The position numbers were made by a program, and so were the translations under genes. A stretch of DNA of 64,000 bases from Arthrobacter sp. ISL-95 (lineage in GTDB: Bacteria > Actinomycetota > Actinomycetes > Actinomycetales > Micrococcaceae): assembly GCF_018613695.1 (NCBI RefSeq), contig NZ_JAGGPR010000016.1:227868-291867 (forward strand), in the 5' to 3' direction. The notes beneath the pieces were generated by a model. That model made no database searches. It saw only the letters and a program-made list of their open reading frames with translations, and had not been told where the DNA came from. Numbering within the stretch: position 1 is the stretch's first letter; each line of letters begins with the position of its first letter. This document shows, one piece after another, positions 1 through 9,221 of this stretch.

Positions 1-873
1 GAACGCGGCCGCCGCATTCAGGGCGTTGTGCCGGCCGGGCACCTGCAGGTCAAGCCTGTGGACGTCACTGCCAATGGCCACTGAAACGTCGCCAGGACCG
101 CCATCATGAAGCCGGATGTCTGCGTCGCCGGATGTTCCGTATGTCAGTACCCGTGTTGTCCCGGTGGACGCTGTGCGCTCAGCCAAAGCCCGTGCTCCGG
201 CGTCATCGGCACATGCCAGCAGGACGCCGTTGGCAGGCAGGAGTGCGGCGAAATCATCAAAGGAAGCAAAGACGGCCTCCGGCGTCCCGTAATGATCCAA
301 GTGATCGGCTTCGACGTTGGTGACCACGGCAATCAGCGGACGGTAATTGAGGAATGACCCATCCGACTCATCGGCCTCTGCCACGAAAATGTCGGATTCA
401 CCGTGGGCTGCGTTGACGCCGAGTGCCGGCACGTTGGCGCCAATTGCGAAGGAGGGATCCAGGCCGGCCTTCTTCAGGAGCACAGCCACCATGGAGGTGG
501 TGGTGGACTTGCCGTGGGTACCCGCTACGGTAACAACCCGGTGCCCGGCCATGGTGGCGGCCAAGGCTTCCGAGCGGTGGAGTACAGGCAGCCCGGCCTC
601 ACGCGCCGCCACTAACTCCGGGTTATCCGCCCGGATGGCTGAACCAGCGACGACCGTCTGGGAATCCCCGAGGTTCTTGGCGTCGTAGCCTACTGCAATG
701 CGCGCACCTGCCAAAGCAAGGTCACGCATCACCGGCAGGTCCTTGACATCGGTTCCGCTGACCGGGACGCCTCGCGAGACCATGATGCGGGCGACTGCGG
801 ACATTCCCACGCCGCCGATTCCGATGAAGTGGACGCGTCCGAGGGACTCGAGCCGGGCGATGCTGGTGGTCAT
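1..873 (-). CDS. murC: UDP-N-acetylmuramate--L-alanine ligase (partial, C-terminus beyond window)
   Basis: Adds L-alanine to UDP-MurNAc in the cytoplasm, the first amino-acid step of the peptidoglycan stem peptide. Reading leftward from the ATG at 873, the frame stays open for 291 codons to the window edge. Visible motifs are the N-terminal nucleotide-binding segment HFIGIGGVGMS at about residue 15 and the Mur-ligase P-loop GTHGKSTTTSM at about residue 110. The start overlaps the murG stop in an ATGA arrangement, so the two are probably translationally coupled. It is the last dcw gene visible; ftsQ and ftsZ would be expected beyond the edge. The C-terminal domain is not in the window. Confidence 0.95.
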   Translation of the reverse strand, partial: MTTSIARLESLGRVHFIGIGGVGMSAVARIMVSRGVPVSGTDVKDLPVMRDLALAGARIAVGYDAKNLGDSQTVVAGSAIRADNPELVAAREAGLPVLHRSEALAATMAGHRVVTVAGTHGKSTTTSMVAVLLKKAGLDPSFAIGANVPALGVNAAHGESDIFVAEADESDGSFLNYRPLIAVVTNVEADHLDHYGTPEAVFASFDDFAALLPANGVLLACADDAGARALAERTASTGTTRVLTYGTSGDADIRLHDGGPGDVSVAIGSDVHRLDLQVPGRHNALNAAAAF

Positions 874-1988
874 GCGGATACCGCTTCCAAGACAAGATCA
901 GCCATCTGCTGATCGGCGTTTCTGATGCCAAGGGCTTCGGATTTCCGAGCCATGTGGTTAAGCCTGCTGCGGTCTGTCAGCAGCGGAATCAATTCGCTCC
1001 GGAGCCATTCCGGGCTGAGGTCCTTGTCCTCGATCATCAGCGCGCCGCCCGCGGAGACCAAGGGGGCTGCGTTCAATGCCTGCTCGCCGTTGCCGATGGG
1101 CAAAGGTACAAAGACAGCCGGGACTCCCACTGCAGCTACCTCGCTGACAGTTCCCGCCCCGGCTCTGGCGAGGATGACGTCGGCAGCGGCATAGACGTTC
1201 TCCATACCGTCCACGTACTCAACCTGCTGGTAGCCGTCTGCGATGAGGATGCCGCCGTCGTCATCCTTGACCGCTTTGCCCTTGCCTGTGATGTGGAGGG
1301 TCTCAATGCCGGCAGCCGCCAGTGCGGGCAGAGCAGCAGTGATTGCACGGTTGATGCTCAAAGCCCCTGAGGAGCCGCCTGTGACGATCAAAGCCGGACG
1401 GTGGGGATCCAACCCCAGCGCAGCCTTTGCCGCAGACGCAGCTTCAGTCCTGTTCAATTGCGAGATGGCCCGGCGCATGGGCATGCCCACGTGGCGAGCA
1501 CCCCGCAAGCGGGTCCCGGCAAATGCCACGGCAACATGTTTGCTGAACCGGGCGCCGACGCGGTTGGCCAGGCCGGCTTTCATGTTGGCTTCGTGGATGA
1601 CGATGGGGATCCGCAGTTTCCGGGCAGCGAGATACATGGGCGTACAAACGTACCCGCCCACACCCACGAGGACATCCGCACGGGACTCCTCCAGGATTCG
1701 CCGGGCCTGCCGCACCGCGCCGCCCAACCGGGCAGGCAGCTTGACGAGGTCCACTGACGGCCGCCGCGGAAAGGGAACACGGTCAATGGTGGCCAGCTGG
1801 TACCCGGCGGCGGGGACGAGACGGGTTTCCATGCCCGACGGCGTTCCAACAGCCAGGATGGAGGCTTCCGGATGTTTGTCCTTGATGGCATCGGCAATAG
1901 CCAACAGTGGGCTGACGTGACCGGCAGTTCCACCGCCGGCAAGGACGACGGACAAAGGCTTCGGCGCGTTTGCGGAGTCAAAAGTCAT
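870..1988 (-). CDS. murG: UDP-GlcNAc--undecaprenyl-PP-MurNAc-pentapeptide GlcNAc transferase
   Basis: Converts lipid I to lipid II on the inner face of the membrane. The product is 372 residues, normal for MurG. The glycine-rich acceptor motif AGGGTAGHVSP lies near residue 17, and the UDP-GlcNAc-binding domain carries GGSSGALSINRA near residue 200 and a GAGTVSE loop near residue 275. The gene starts 6 nt after the ftsW stop and overlaps murC by 4 nt. There is no strong Shine-Dalgarno, which fits coupled translation within the operon. Confidence 0.96.
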   Translation of the reverse strand: MTFDSANAPKPLSVVLAGGGTAGHVSPLLAIADAIKDKHPEASILAVGTPSGMETRLVPAAGYQLATIDRVPFPRRPSVDLVKLPARLGGAVRQARRILEESRADVLVGVGGYVCTPMYLAARKLRIPIVIHEANMKAGLANRVGARFSKHVAVAFAGTRLRGARHVGMPMRRAISQLNRTEAASAAKAALGLDPHRPALIVTGGSSGALSINRAITAALPALAAAGIETLHITGKGKAVKDDDGGILIADGYQQVEYVDGMENVYAAADVILARAGAGTVSEVAAVGVPAVFVPLPIGNGEQALNAAPLVSAGGALMIEDKDLSPEWLRSELIPLLTDRSRLNHMARKSEALGIRNADQQMADLVLEAVSA

Positions 1989-1994
1989 GAAGTG

Positions 1995-3296
1995 CTAAGT
2001 ACGCTTTCGTGCGGTCTTGGACATGAGGCGCGGGAAGAATCCTGAGCGCTGTTGCGCCGGCAATTGGCCGCGGGCCAAAGACAACACTACGCCCACGCCG
2101 CAAAGGGACATGATCAGCGCGGAGCCACCATAGGAGATGAAAGGAAGAGGCACTCCCACCACCGGAAGGAGTTGGGTCACTACTGCCATATTCATGCTGG
2201 CCTGGCCGAGGAGCCACACCATGATTCCACCAGCCAGGGTGCGTTGGAACGGGTCGGTCTGCCGGACCACGACGCGGAAGATGGCGATGCCAAGGATCGC
2301 GAACAGGACCAGCACCACGATGGTACCCACAAGGCCGAGCTCCTCGCCGATGATGGCAAAGATGAAGTCGTTGTGCGCCTCCGGCAGCCAGTTGTATTTC
2401 TGCCGGCTTTGGCCAAGGCCCAACCCGGTCCAGCTCCCTTGTGCAAGGCCGTACATGCCGTTGGTGGACTGAAAATCGAAGTCAAACTGCTCGGTGCACT
2501 GCGTGGAGGCTGTTCCCAACCACGAGGTAATGCGGCAGATCCGGTTTTGGCTGCTGATGGTGCCGAGGACAGCGCCCAGAGCACCCACCGCGCCGGCAAT
2601 TGCCAGCATGCGTCCGGGAACTCCGGCGAAATACAGCCCGGCAGCGGTGATCGCCGCGATGACGATGACAGTTCCGAGGTCGTTGCCCAACATTACCAAG
2701 GCAATGACGAGGCCGGCACCGGGGACGACGGGAATGATGACGTGCATCCAACGGTTAAGGAGTTTCTGTTTCCGCGCCAGAACGGCAGCGATCCACACGC
2801 AAAGGATCAGCTTGGCCATCTCGGAAGGTTGGAGGGTGATACCTCCGATGTCAATCCAGTTCTTGTTGCCGTTGACGCTGTTGCCCATGACCTGGACTAA
2901 CGCCAGAAGAACAATCACGGCCCCCAGCGCCCACCAGGAGAGTCTCTTCATCCAGTTCACGTTGGTCCGCGAAATGACGTACATGGCAATGAGTCCAACA
3001 ACACCGAAGAGCGCCTGTTTGAGGGCATCAGCGTACGGCGATTTGCCCTCGGAAATTGCCTCAACGCTTGAGGCGGACAACACCATCATGATCCCGATTG
3101 CCGTTAACGCAAGGGCACAGCCGAGTATCAGGTAATAGGTGGAGCTGTTAGGTGCTTTGCTCTTGCCTTCAAGGCTCTCCCAAAAGCCGCGCAAGTGTCC
3201 GCGGAGCCCTGTGGGGCGGCTGCCGTCACCGGATGCCGGCTTGGACTTCCCGTCCCGGGGTCCTTTGCCGCGGGTGCGGGTGGGCGTGCTGACCAT
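1995..3296 (-). CDS. ftsW: SEDS-family septal peptidoglycan glycosyltransferase FtsW
   Basis: Polytopic membrane protein of 433 residues that polymerises lipid II at the division septum with its partner FtsI. After about 50 basic, hydrophilic residues there are roughly ten hydrophobic segments. The SEDS signature PEAHNDFIFAIIGEELG lies near residue 305, and the conserved PFISYGGSALI segment sits near the C-terminus. Its place between murD and murG identifies it as the division-specific FtsW rather than RodA. The frame begins 2 nt after the murD stop. Confidence 0.95.
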   Translation of the reverse strand: MVSTPTRTRGKGPRDGKSKPASGDGSRPTGLRGHLRGFWESLEGKSKAPNSSTYYLILGCALALTAIGIMMVLSASSVEAISEGKSPYADALKQALFGVVGLIAMYVISRTNVNWMKRLSWWALGAVIVLLALVQVMGNSVNGNKNWIDIGGITLQPSEMAKLILCVWIAAVLARKQKLLNRWMHVIIPVVPGAGLVIALVMLGNDLGTVIVIAAITAAGLYFAGVPGRMLAIAGAVGALGAVLGTISSQNRICRITSWLGTASTQCTEQFDFDFQSTNGMYGLAQGSWTGLGLGQSRQKYNWLPEAHNDFIFAIIGEELGLVGTIVVLVLFAILGIAIFRVVVRQTDPFQRTLAGGIMVWLLGQASMNMAVVTQLLPVVGVPLPFISYGGSALIMSLCGVGVVLSLARGQLPAQQRSGFFPRLMSKTARKRT

Positions 3297-3298
3297 TG

Positions 3299-4873
3299 TT
3301 ACTCCTCGGTGGTCGGTGCCTGCCCTTCCATAAGCTCGCGTACTGCCAGGACGAAAGCATCGCCACGGTGAGCGTAGGAAGAGAACTGATCCATGGATGC
3401 AGCCGCTGGCGCCATCAGCACGGTATCGCCGGGCGTTGCCACCTCGGCCGCCGAGGCCACGGCCCGGGCCATGATGGTCTCACCGTAGATTGGCGAAGCG
3501 GCGTCTCCGGCTGCGGTCTGCACTCCCTCAGTGTCGCCCTTGGAAGGCGCGATCACGGGGACATCGGATGCGTGTCGCTGCAGGGCCCCTTCCAATGCCT
3601 CGGTGTCCGTGCCAATGAGCACCACGGCTTTGAGCCTGGGTGCGTGTTCTTTGACGAGGTCGTCATAGTTGACGCCCTTGGACAATCCGCCGGCTATCCA
3701 CACCACCTTCTGAAAAGCCGAAAGGGCGGCGGAGGCCGCGTGCGGGTTGGTTGCCTTCGAATCGTTGATCCACAAGACATCCTTGTGGTTGGCCACCAGC
3801 TGGATGCGGTGGGCACCTGGCAGGTAGTTGGCAATACCCTGCTTTACCGCTGATGCATCAACTCCGTAGGCACGGACCAAGGCCGCTGCCGCGAGGGCGT
3901 TGGCCACCATATGGCGGGGTGCCACCGGACCTAGATCAGACATTGCGGCAAGTTCCGCCGCGGAGTCCTTACGCTCGGCAATGAATGCGCGGTCAACAAG
4001 CAGACCATCCACCACGCCCACCATGCTGATGGCCGGCGTGTTGGTGGTGAAGCCGATTGCCCGGCAACCCTCAACGACGTCGGCGTTCTCCACCATTCGT
4101 TCGGTTTCGATCTGTTCGGCATTGTAGATCGCCGCTTTTTGGGTGTTCTGGTACACCTTGGCTTTGTCCGCGAGATAAGAGGCGTAGGAGCCATGCCAAT
4201 CAACATGGTCCTCGGCTACGTTCAAGCAGACACTTGCCACAGGGGACAACGAATGGCTCCAATGCAGCTGGAAGCTGGAGAGCTCAACAGCGAAAGCATC
4301 GTACTCCACCGGATCCCGGAGTGCGTCAAGAATCGGCGTGCCGACGTTTCCCACGGCTATGGCTTTGAGCCCGGCTGCCTGCAGCATGGATTCAGCCATA
4401 CCCACCGTGGTGGTCTTGCCGTTGGTACCGGTAATCGTCAGCCAATCCGCGGTCTTGCGCCCGGCCCGCTCCCTCAGCCGCCACGCGAGCTCGACGTCGC
4501 CCCACACGGGGATGTGCCTGCGCTTCGCAGCGGCAAGCAATGCTTGGTCGGGGCGCCATCCGGGTGATGTCACCACAAGGTCCGGCAAAGTCTCATCGAT
4601 CAACGGGAGGGCCTTCACGGCTTCCTCTCCCAACAGCACATCAACGGCACCCACAATCTTGAGGGTGTCGGCCTGGGCTTTGGCCTTGACGCTGGTGGCG
4701 GCGTCAACCACCACCACTTTCGCGCCGAGCTCGATCAGGGTATCTGCAGCCGCAAAGCCGGAGACACCGATTCCGGTCACCACAACGCGCAGACCGGCCC
4801 AGTCCGCATCCCAGCTGTTGAGCTGACTGAGCCTGTCAGTGTTTGACGGCGTCATCTCCGGGCTTTCGTTCAC
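3299..4873 (-). CDS. murD: UDP-N-acetylmuramoyl-L-alanine--D-glutamate ligase
   Basis: Adds D-glutamate to UDP-MurNAc-L-Ala in the cytoplasm. The N-terminal Rossmann motif VVTGIGVSGFAAADTL and the P-loop ITGTNGKTTTVGM (near residue 165) are clear, followed by the central H/N-rich motifs and the ligase C-terminal domain (WINDSKATNPHA). I chose the GTG at 4873 because it forms a GTGA overlap with the mraY stop; the upstream ATG at 4888 would overlap mraY by 19 nt. At 524 residues it is somewhat longer than many MurD proteins, as is common in Actinobacteria. Confidence 0.94.
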   Translation of the reverse strand: MNESPEMTPSNTDRLSQLNSWDADWAGLRVVVTGIGVSGFAAADTLIELGAKVVVVDAATSVKAKAQADTLKIVGAVDVLLGEEAVKALPLIDETLPDLVVTSPGWRPDQALLAAAKRRHIPVWGDVELAWRLRERAGRKTADWLTITGTNGKTTTVGMAESMLQAAGLKAIAVGNVGTPILDALRDPVEYDAFAVELSSFQLHWSHSLSPVASVCLNVAEDHVDWHGSYASYLADKAKVYQNTQKAAIYNAEQIETERMVENADVVEGCRAIGFTTNTPAISMVGVVDGLLVDRAFIAERKDSAAELAAMSDLGPVAPRHMVANALAAAALVRAYGVDASAVKQGIANYLPGAHRIQLVANHKDVLWINDSKATNPHAASAALSAFQKVVWIAGGLSKGVNYDDLVKEHAPRLKAVVLIGTDTEALEGALQRHASDVPVIAPSKGDTEGVQTAAGDAASPIYGETIMARAVASAAEVATPGDTVLMAPAAASMDQFSSYAHRGDAFVLAVRELMEGQAPTTEE

Positions 4874-5979
4874 AGCAGCACCACCCATTCAGCGTAGAAA
4901 ATTCCAAGACCTGCAGCCACGAAGAGCCCGGCGAGTATCCAGAACCGGACCACAACGGTAACTTCTGCCCACCCCTTCAATTCAAAGTGGTGCTGCAGCG
5001 GGGCCATCTTGAAGACACGCTTGCCGCCACTTAGCTTGAAGAAGCCCACTTGGATGATCACGGACAAGGTAATGAGAACAAAGAGCCCACCAACGAACGC
5101 AAGGAGGAGTTCGGTGCGTGACAGGATGGCGAACGCGGCAACGGCACCACCAATGGCCAAGGAACCTGTGTCACCCATGAAGATCTTGGCAGGTGAGGTG
5201 TTCCACCAAAGGAATCCCACCAGAGCAGCACTGAGAATTGCGGCCAGCAGGGCGAGGTCCATGGGGTCGCGGACCTGATAGCAGCCGCTGCCGGCTTCCC
5301 GGGGTGAGCCGCAGGCCTGGTTGTTCTGCCATATCCCCATGATGGTGTAGGCACCGAAAACCATGATCGACGCTCCTGCAGCCAAGCCGTCCAGGCCGTC
5401 GGTCAGGTTAACGCCGTTGGTAGCTGCGGTGATGATCAAGTTTGACCACAGCACAAACAAGATGGCGCCGACCACTGTGCCGCCGAAAGCGAGGTCCAGC
5501 CACGGGATGTCCCGCACCAGGGAAATTTGGGTGGACGCGGGACGCAGGCCGTCCTCATTGGGGAACTGAAGAACCAGCACGGCAAAGATGATGCCCACTG
5601 CCGCCTGCAGGATCAGCTTGGCCCGTGCATTGAGGCCAAGACTGCGCTTGTTGGAGATCTTGATGAAGTCATCGAGGAAGCCAACAAAACCCATGCCCAC
5701 CATGAGGAACAGCAGCAACAGCCCCGAGGCTGACGGCCCGGCCGAGGCCGGATTCATCATCCACATGATCAGGTGTGTCACGAAGTAACTGATGAGCACC
5801 GCAGCCACCACCACGGTTCCGCCCATGGTGGGCGTGCCGCGCTTGGTGTGGTGGGACGTCGGTCCGTCGTCCCGGATAAATTGTCCGTAGCTCTTGGCCA
5901 CAAGGAACTTAATGAACAAGGGTGTCCCGATCAGGGCTACCAGAAGGGCGACGCCAGCGCCGATCAAAAGTGCAATCAC
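4870..5979 (-). CDS. mraY: Phospho-N-acetylmuramoyl-pentapeptide transferase
   Basis: Integral membrane enzyme of 369 residues that transfers phospho-MurNAc-pentapeptide to undecaprenyl phosphate, giving lipid I. Family motifs include DGPTSHHTKRGTPTMGG near residue 40, the NLTDGLDGLA catalytic aspartate motif near residue 190 and FMGDTGSLAIGG near residue 265. About ten membrane segments are apparent. The start is GTG and overlaps the murF stop as GTGA, so translation is likely coupled. Confidence 0.96.
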   Translation of the reverse strand: MIALLIGAGVALLVALIGTPLFIKFLVAKSYGQFIRDDGPTSHHTKRGTPTMGGTVVVAAVLISYFVTHLIMWMMNPASAGPSASGLLLLFLMVGMGFVGFLDDFIKISNKRSLGLNARAKLILQAAVGIIFAVLVLQFPNEDGLRPASTQISLVRDIPWLDLAFGGTVVGAILFVLWSNLIITAATNGVNLTDGLDGLAAGASIMVFGAYTIMGIWQNNQACGSPREAGSGCYQVRDPMDLALLAAILSAALVGFLWWNTSPAKIFMGDTGSLAIGGAVAAFAILSRTELLLAFVGGLFVLITLSVIIQVGFFKLSGGKRVFKMAPLQHHFELKGWAEVTVVVRFWILAGLFVAAGLGIFYAEWVVLL

Positions 5980-7466
5980 AGCAGCTCGTTCCCTTCGCTT
6001 GCGGCAGCTTCATCCGCGTTTTCTCCAGTGGGCTCGGCCCGTGGAGGTAATGCTATCCGATCACCCAAATGCCGTAGACCCACACCGTTGGAGGATTTGA
6101 AAAGCACCAGGTCTCCGGGTTCCAGCTCATTTTGAAGCAGCTCGTAGGCTTCTTCCACTGTCTCGGTGAAGGAACACTCGTCACCCCAGGAACCTTCCTG
6201 GATGGCGGAGACGTAAAGCGCACGGGCCTCACGTCCCACCACCACCAGCCTGGAGATGTTCAGGCGCACCACCTGGGTGCCCACTACGGTGTGTTCACGG
6301 ATGGAGTCCTCGCCCAACTCGAGCATGGCTCCAAGAACGGCCCAGGTCCTTCTGCCTTGTCCCAGGTCCGCCAGCGTTCGAAGGGCAGCCCGCATGGATT
6401 CGGGGTTGGCGTTGTAAGCATCGTTGATGATGGTGACGCCGTCTTCACGTTCGGTCCGCTCCATCCGCCAGCGGCTGGCGGCCGACTGGGAGCTGAGCGA
6501 GGACGCGATGTCGGCGGCCGGGATGCCTGCGGCGAACGCGGCTGCGGCTGCTGCCAACAGATTAGTGACGTGGTGGCCACCTATCAGGCGGCTCCGCACC
6601 TCAACGGACGGGCCGCCGTCGGGCAGCACCAAATCAAAATCCGGGAAGCCTTGCTCATTGACCACAACGTTGCGGGCTTCCACCTCTTCAGTGGTAGCAG
6701 GCGAGGCGGTGAACCCCAGCACCTTGGCCTTCGTCCGGGTGCGCATGGCAGCAACCCGGCCGTCATCGAGGTTGATCACGGCTGTACCGTGCTCACCCAG
6801 GGCTTCCACCAGTTCGCCTTTGGTCTTGGCGATATTCTCCACGCCACCGAATTCACCGGCATGGGCAGTGCCAACCACCAGGACCACGCCGATGTCCGGT
6901 TTGACCATTTCCGCCAGGTACTTGATATGTCCCAGACCGGTAGCGCCCATCTCTATCACCAGGAAGCGGGTTCCGGCGTCCGCGGCGAATACCGTCAGCG
7001 GGACGCCCACCTCACCGTTGTAGGAGCCCTGTGGTGCCACTGTGGCACCGGCGGTGGACAGCACACCGGCAAGAAGGTCCTTGGTGGTGGTTTTGCCCGC
7101 AGAACCGGTGATGCCGATGACGGTAAAGTCCTCGCCACGGCTCTTACGCTCAGCACGGATGCGGCTGACGGACTCCGCTGCCAGCGCCCCCATGGCCAAC
7201 ACGGCATCTTCAACCACGACGGCGGGATAAGGGCGGCCCTCGACGTCGGTCACTTCACGTTCGGCGAGAACCAGGACGGCACCGCGTTCGAAAGCGGCGT
7301 CGACGAAGTCATGTCCATCGGCGTGCTCGCCGGGCTTGGCAACATACAACGATCCGGGCGTCGCTTCCCGGGAATCAGTGACGACGGAAGTGGGCACGAT
7401 AACCGGATCTCCGGTCAATCGGCCATGGGTGATGTCGGCGATCTCCGCCGCAGTAAGTGCAATCAT
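5976..7466 (-). CDS. murF: UDP-N-acetylmuramoyl-tripeptide--D-alanyl-D-alanine ligase
   Basis: Adds D-Ala-D-Ala to complete the cytoplasmic pentapeptide precursor. The 496-residue protein has an N-terminal UDP-binding domain, the P-loop GITGSAGKTTTKDLL near residue 118, the NDAYNANPESM motif near residue 340, and a C-terminal ligase domain with LFKSSNGVGL near the end. It begins 6 nt after the murE stop and overlaps mraY by 4 nt. Confidence 0.95.
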   Translation of the reverse strand: MIALTAAEIADITHGRLTGDPVIVPTSVVTDSREATPGSLYVAKPGEHADGHDFVDAAFERGAVLVLAEREVTDVEGRPYPAVVVEDAVLAMGALAAESVSRIRAERKSRGEDFTVIGITGSAGKTTTKDLLAGVLSTAGATVAPQGSYNGEVGVPLTVFAADAGTRFLVIEMGATGLGHIKYLAEMVKPDIGVVLVVGTAHAGEFGGVENIAKTKGELVEALGEHGTAVINLDDGRVAAMRTRTKAKVLGFTASPATTEEVEARNVVVNEQGFPDFDLVLPDGGPSVEVRSRLIGGHHVTNLLAAAAAAFAAGIPAADIASSLSSQSAASRWRMERTEREDGVTIINDAYNANPESMRAALRTLADLGQGRRTWAVLGAMLELGEDSIREHTVVGTQVVRLNISRLVVVGREARALYVSAIQEGSWGDECSFTETVEEAYELLQNELEPGDLVLFKSSNGVGLRHLGDRIALPPRAEPTGENADEAAASEGNELL

Positions 7467-7472
7467 CTCGGT

Positions 7473-9119
7473 TTAGGACTCTATCCGCTGGTCCGTTGAA
7501 ACGCTGAATCCCTTGGATGTCAAGGCGGCCCGCAACTCCACTCTGTCGTCCAGGGCAAGATTCACGCCCTTGACCTCTTGCCACACCTCGTGGCCGCGTC
7601 CGGCGATGAGGATGGTGTCTTCGCCGGTGGCGATGTTAACAGCCAGCCTGATGGCGGCATCCCTTGGGTAGGACTCAATAATTTCGCTGCTCAGGTTCCC
7701 GGAGTCCCGGGCAGCGTAGGCGCCTTGGAGGACCTCAGCCCGGATTGCTGCAGCGTCTTCGTCATGGGGATCGTCATCGCTGACGATCACGACGTCGGCA
7801 AGGCGGGCAGCAATTGCGCCCATGGTGGGGCGCTTGCCTTGGTCGCGCTGACCCGTCGCCCCGAAGACCACGATGACCCGGGATCCCTCCTTGGAAGAGC
7901 GAACGGCTTCCAGGGCACGGGACAAGGCGTCAGGATTGTGGGCAAAATCAACAACCGACGCAGGTTCTGTCGAAACGAGCTGCATGCGTCCGGGAACTGC
8001 CACCGTGAAGGGGTCATGCGCATCCAAGGCAGCCTGCAGCGTGGTTTCGTCCACCCCGGACGCCAGGACCATGATGGCGGCCAAGGCTGCGTTGGCCACG
8101 TTGAAGTCGCCCGGCAGGCCCGTGTGAACGCGCAGGGTGCGCCCGTTAGCGTGCCTGAGTTCGAATTCCGAGCCCAGTCCACGCGCCGTAATGTCGGCAA
8201 CCTTCCAGTCGGCGTCGGCGCTGCCTTCATCCAGGGGCTTTGTTGACAGGGTGGTCACCGGGATGTCGGCTGCACCTGCCAGCCTGCGCCCCCACTCGTC
8301 GTCCACCGTGACCACAGCGCGCCTGGCCCTTCCGGCAGTGAAGAGTTCAGCCTTGGTTCGGAAGTACTCGTCCATGCTGCCATGAAGGTCCAGGTGGTCC
8401 TGGGTCAGGTTGGTGAAACCAGCGACGTCGAACATCACGCCGTCTACGCGGTGGAAAGAGATCGCGTGGGATGAAACTTCCATGGAGGCAGCATCCAAGC
8501 CGCGTTCTCGCATCAGGGCCAGCAGCGCATGGACATCCGTGGACTCCGGTGTGGTGAGGAGGCTGGGGATCGGCTTCCCGCCTGCAAGGATCTCGATGGT
8601 CCCGATGAGGCCGGGCCGCTTGTCCAGGGCACTCAGCAGGGAGTTGATGAAATAGGTAGTGGTGGTCTTTCCGTTGGTACCGGTCACCCCGTACAGTGTC
8701 GGGAACCCGCCTTCGGCAGGCTGGCTGCGATAGATCAGTGCGGCCAAACGTCCGACGGCGGTCCGCGGCTCGGCAACGATGAGTACCGGCACGGGCTGCT
8801 CACCTGCCAGCGCAAGCTGGCGCGCCCCGGCGTCGTCCGTGACGACGGCAACCGCTCCTGCGTCGATTGCCTGGGGAACGAAGTCCGCACCATGGCGGGA
8901 GGCACCAGGCAGGGCCATATAGAGGTCACCGGCTTCGACGGCCCTTGAATTGAGGGTAATGCCGGTCACTCCCCCGTCATGGCTGGCTTCGGGAACGGCA
9001 ACACCGAGGGTTTCCGCGATGGTGGCCAAAGGCACTGCAGCCACGGATGCGGGCCGAAAGCCTGTGTGGCCGGCGTCCGGCGTCGTGGCGTTGGTAGCTG
9101 CCTCATTGTGCTCTGACAC
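7473..9119 (-). CDS. murE: UDP-MurNAc-L-Ala-D-Glu ligase, probably L-lysine-adding
   Basis: Adds the third, diamino-acid residue of the stem peptide. It has 548 residues with the P-loop VTGTNGKTTTTYFIN near residue 145 and the DHLDLHG motif of Mur ligases. The region that in meso-diaminopimelate-adding enzymes reads DNPR reads DDPHDED here, without the DAP-contacting arginine. That suggests L-lysine as substrate, as expected for A3alpha peptidoglycan of Micrococcaceae; this is an inference. The GTG start has GGAG about 7 nt upstream. The 102 nt between this start and the ftsI stop holds nothing else I can see. Confidence 0.94.
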   Translation of the reverse strand: MSEHNEAATNATTPDAGHTGFRPASVAAVPLATIAETLGVAVPEASHDGGVTGITLNSRAVEAGDLYMALPGASRHGADFVPQAIDAGAVAVVTDDAGARQLALAGEQPVPVLIVAEPRTAVGRLAALIYRSQPAEGGFPTLYGVTGTNGKTTTTYFINSLLSALDKRPGLIGTIEILAGGKPIPSLLTTPESTDVHALLALMRERGLDAASMEVSSHAISFHRVDGVMFDVAGFTNLTQDHLDLHGSMDEYFRTKAELFTAGRARRAVVTVDDEWGRRLAGAADIPVTTLSTKPLDEGSADADWKVADITARGLGSEFELRHANGRTLRVHTGLPGDFNVANAALAAIMVLASGVDETTLQAALDAHDPFTVAVPGRMQLVSTEPASVVDFAHNPDALSRALEAVRSSKEGSRVIVVFGATGQRDQGKRPTMGAIAARLADVVIVSDDDPHDEDAAAIRAEVLQGAYAARDSGNLSSEIIESYPRDAAIRLAVNIATGEDTILIAGRGHEVWQEVKGVNLALDDRVELRAALTSKGFSVSTDQRIES

Positions 9120-9221
9120 GTGGTTCTCCGTTGGTGCTCGTGGAACGACCGGCTGGGGGCCAGCGGCGCCCGGGCCGTTTGTGGTGGATCGAAATTTGGC
9201 CGAAACAGACGCCCAAGAAGC

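Noticed and set aside
6132..7499. A 455-codon plus-strand frame antisense to murF
   Set aside because: Shadow; no start signal, rich in His and Gly, no recognisable motif.
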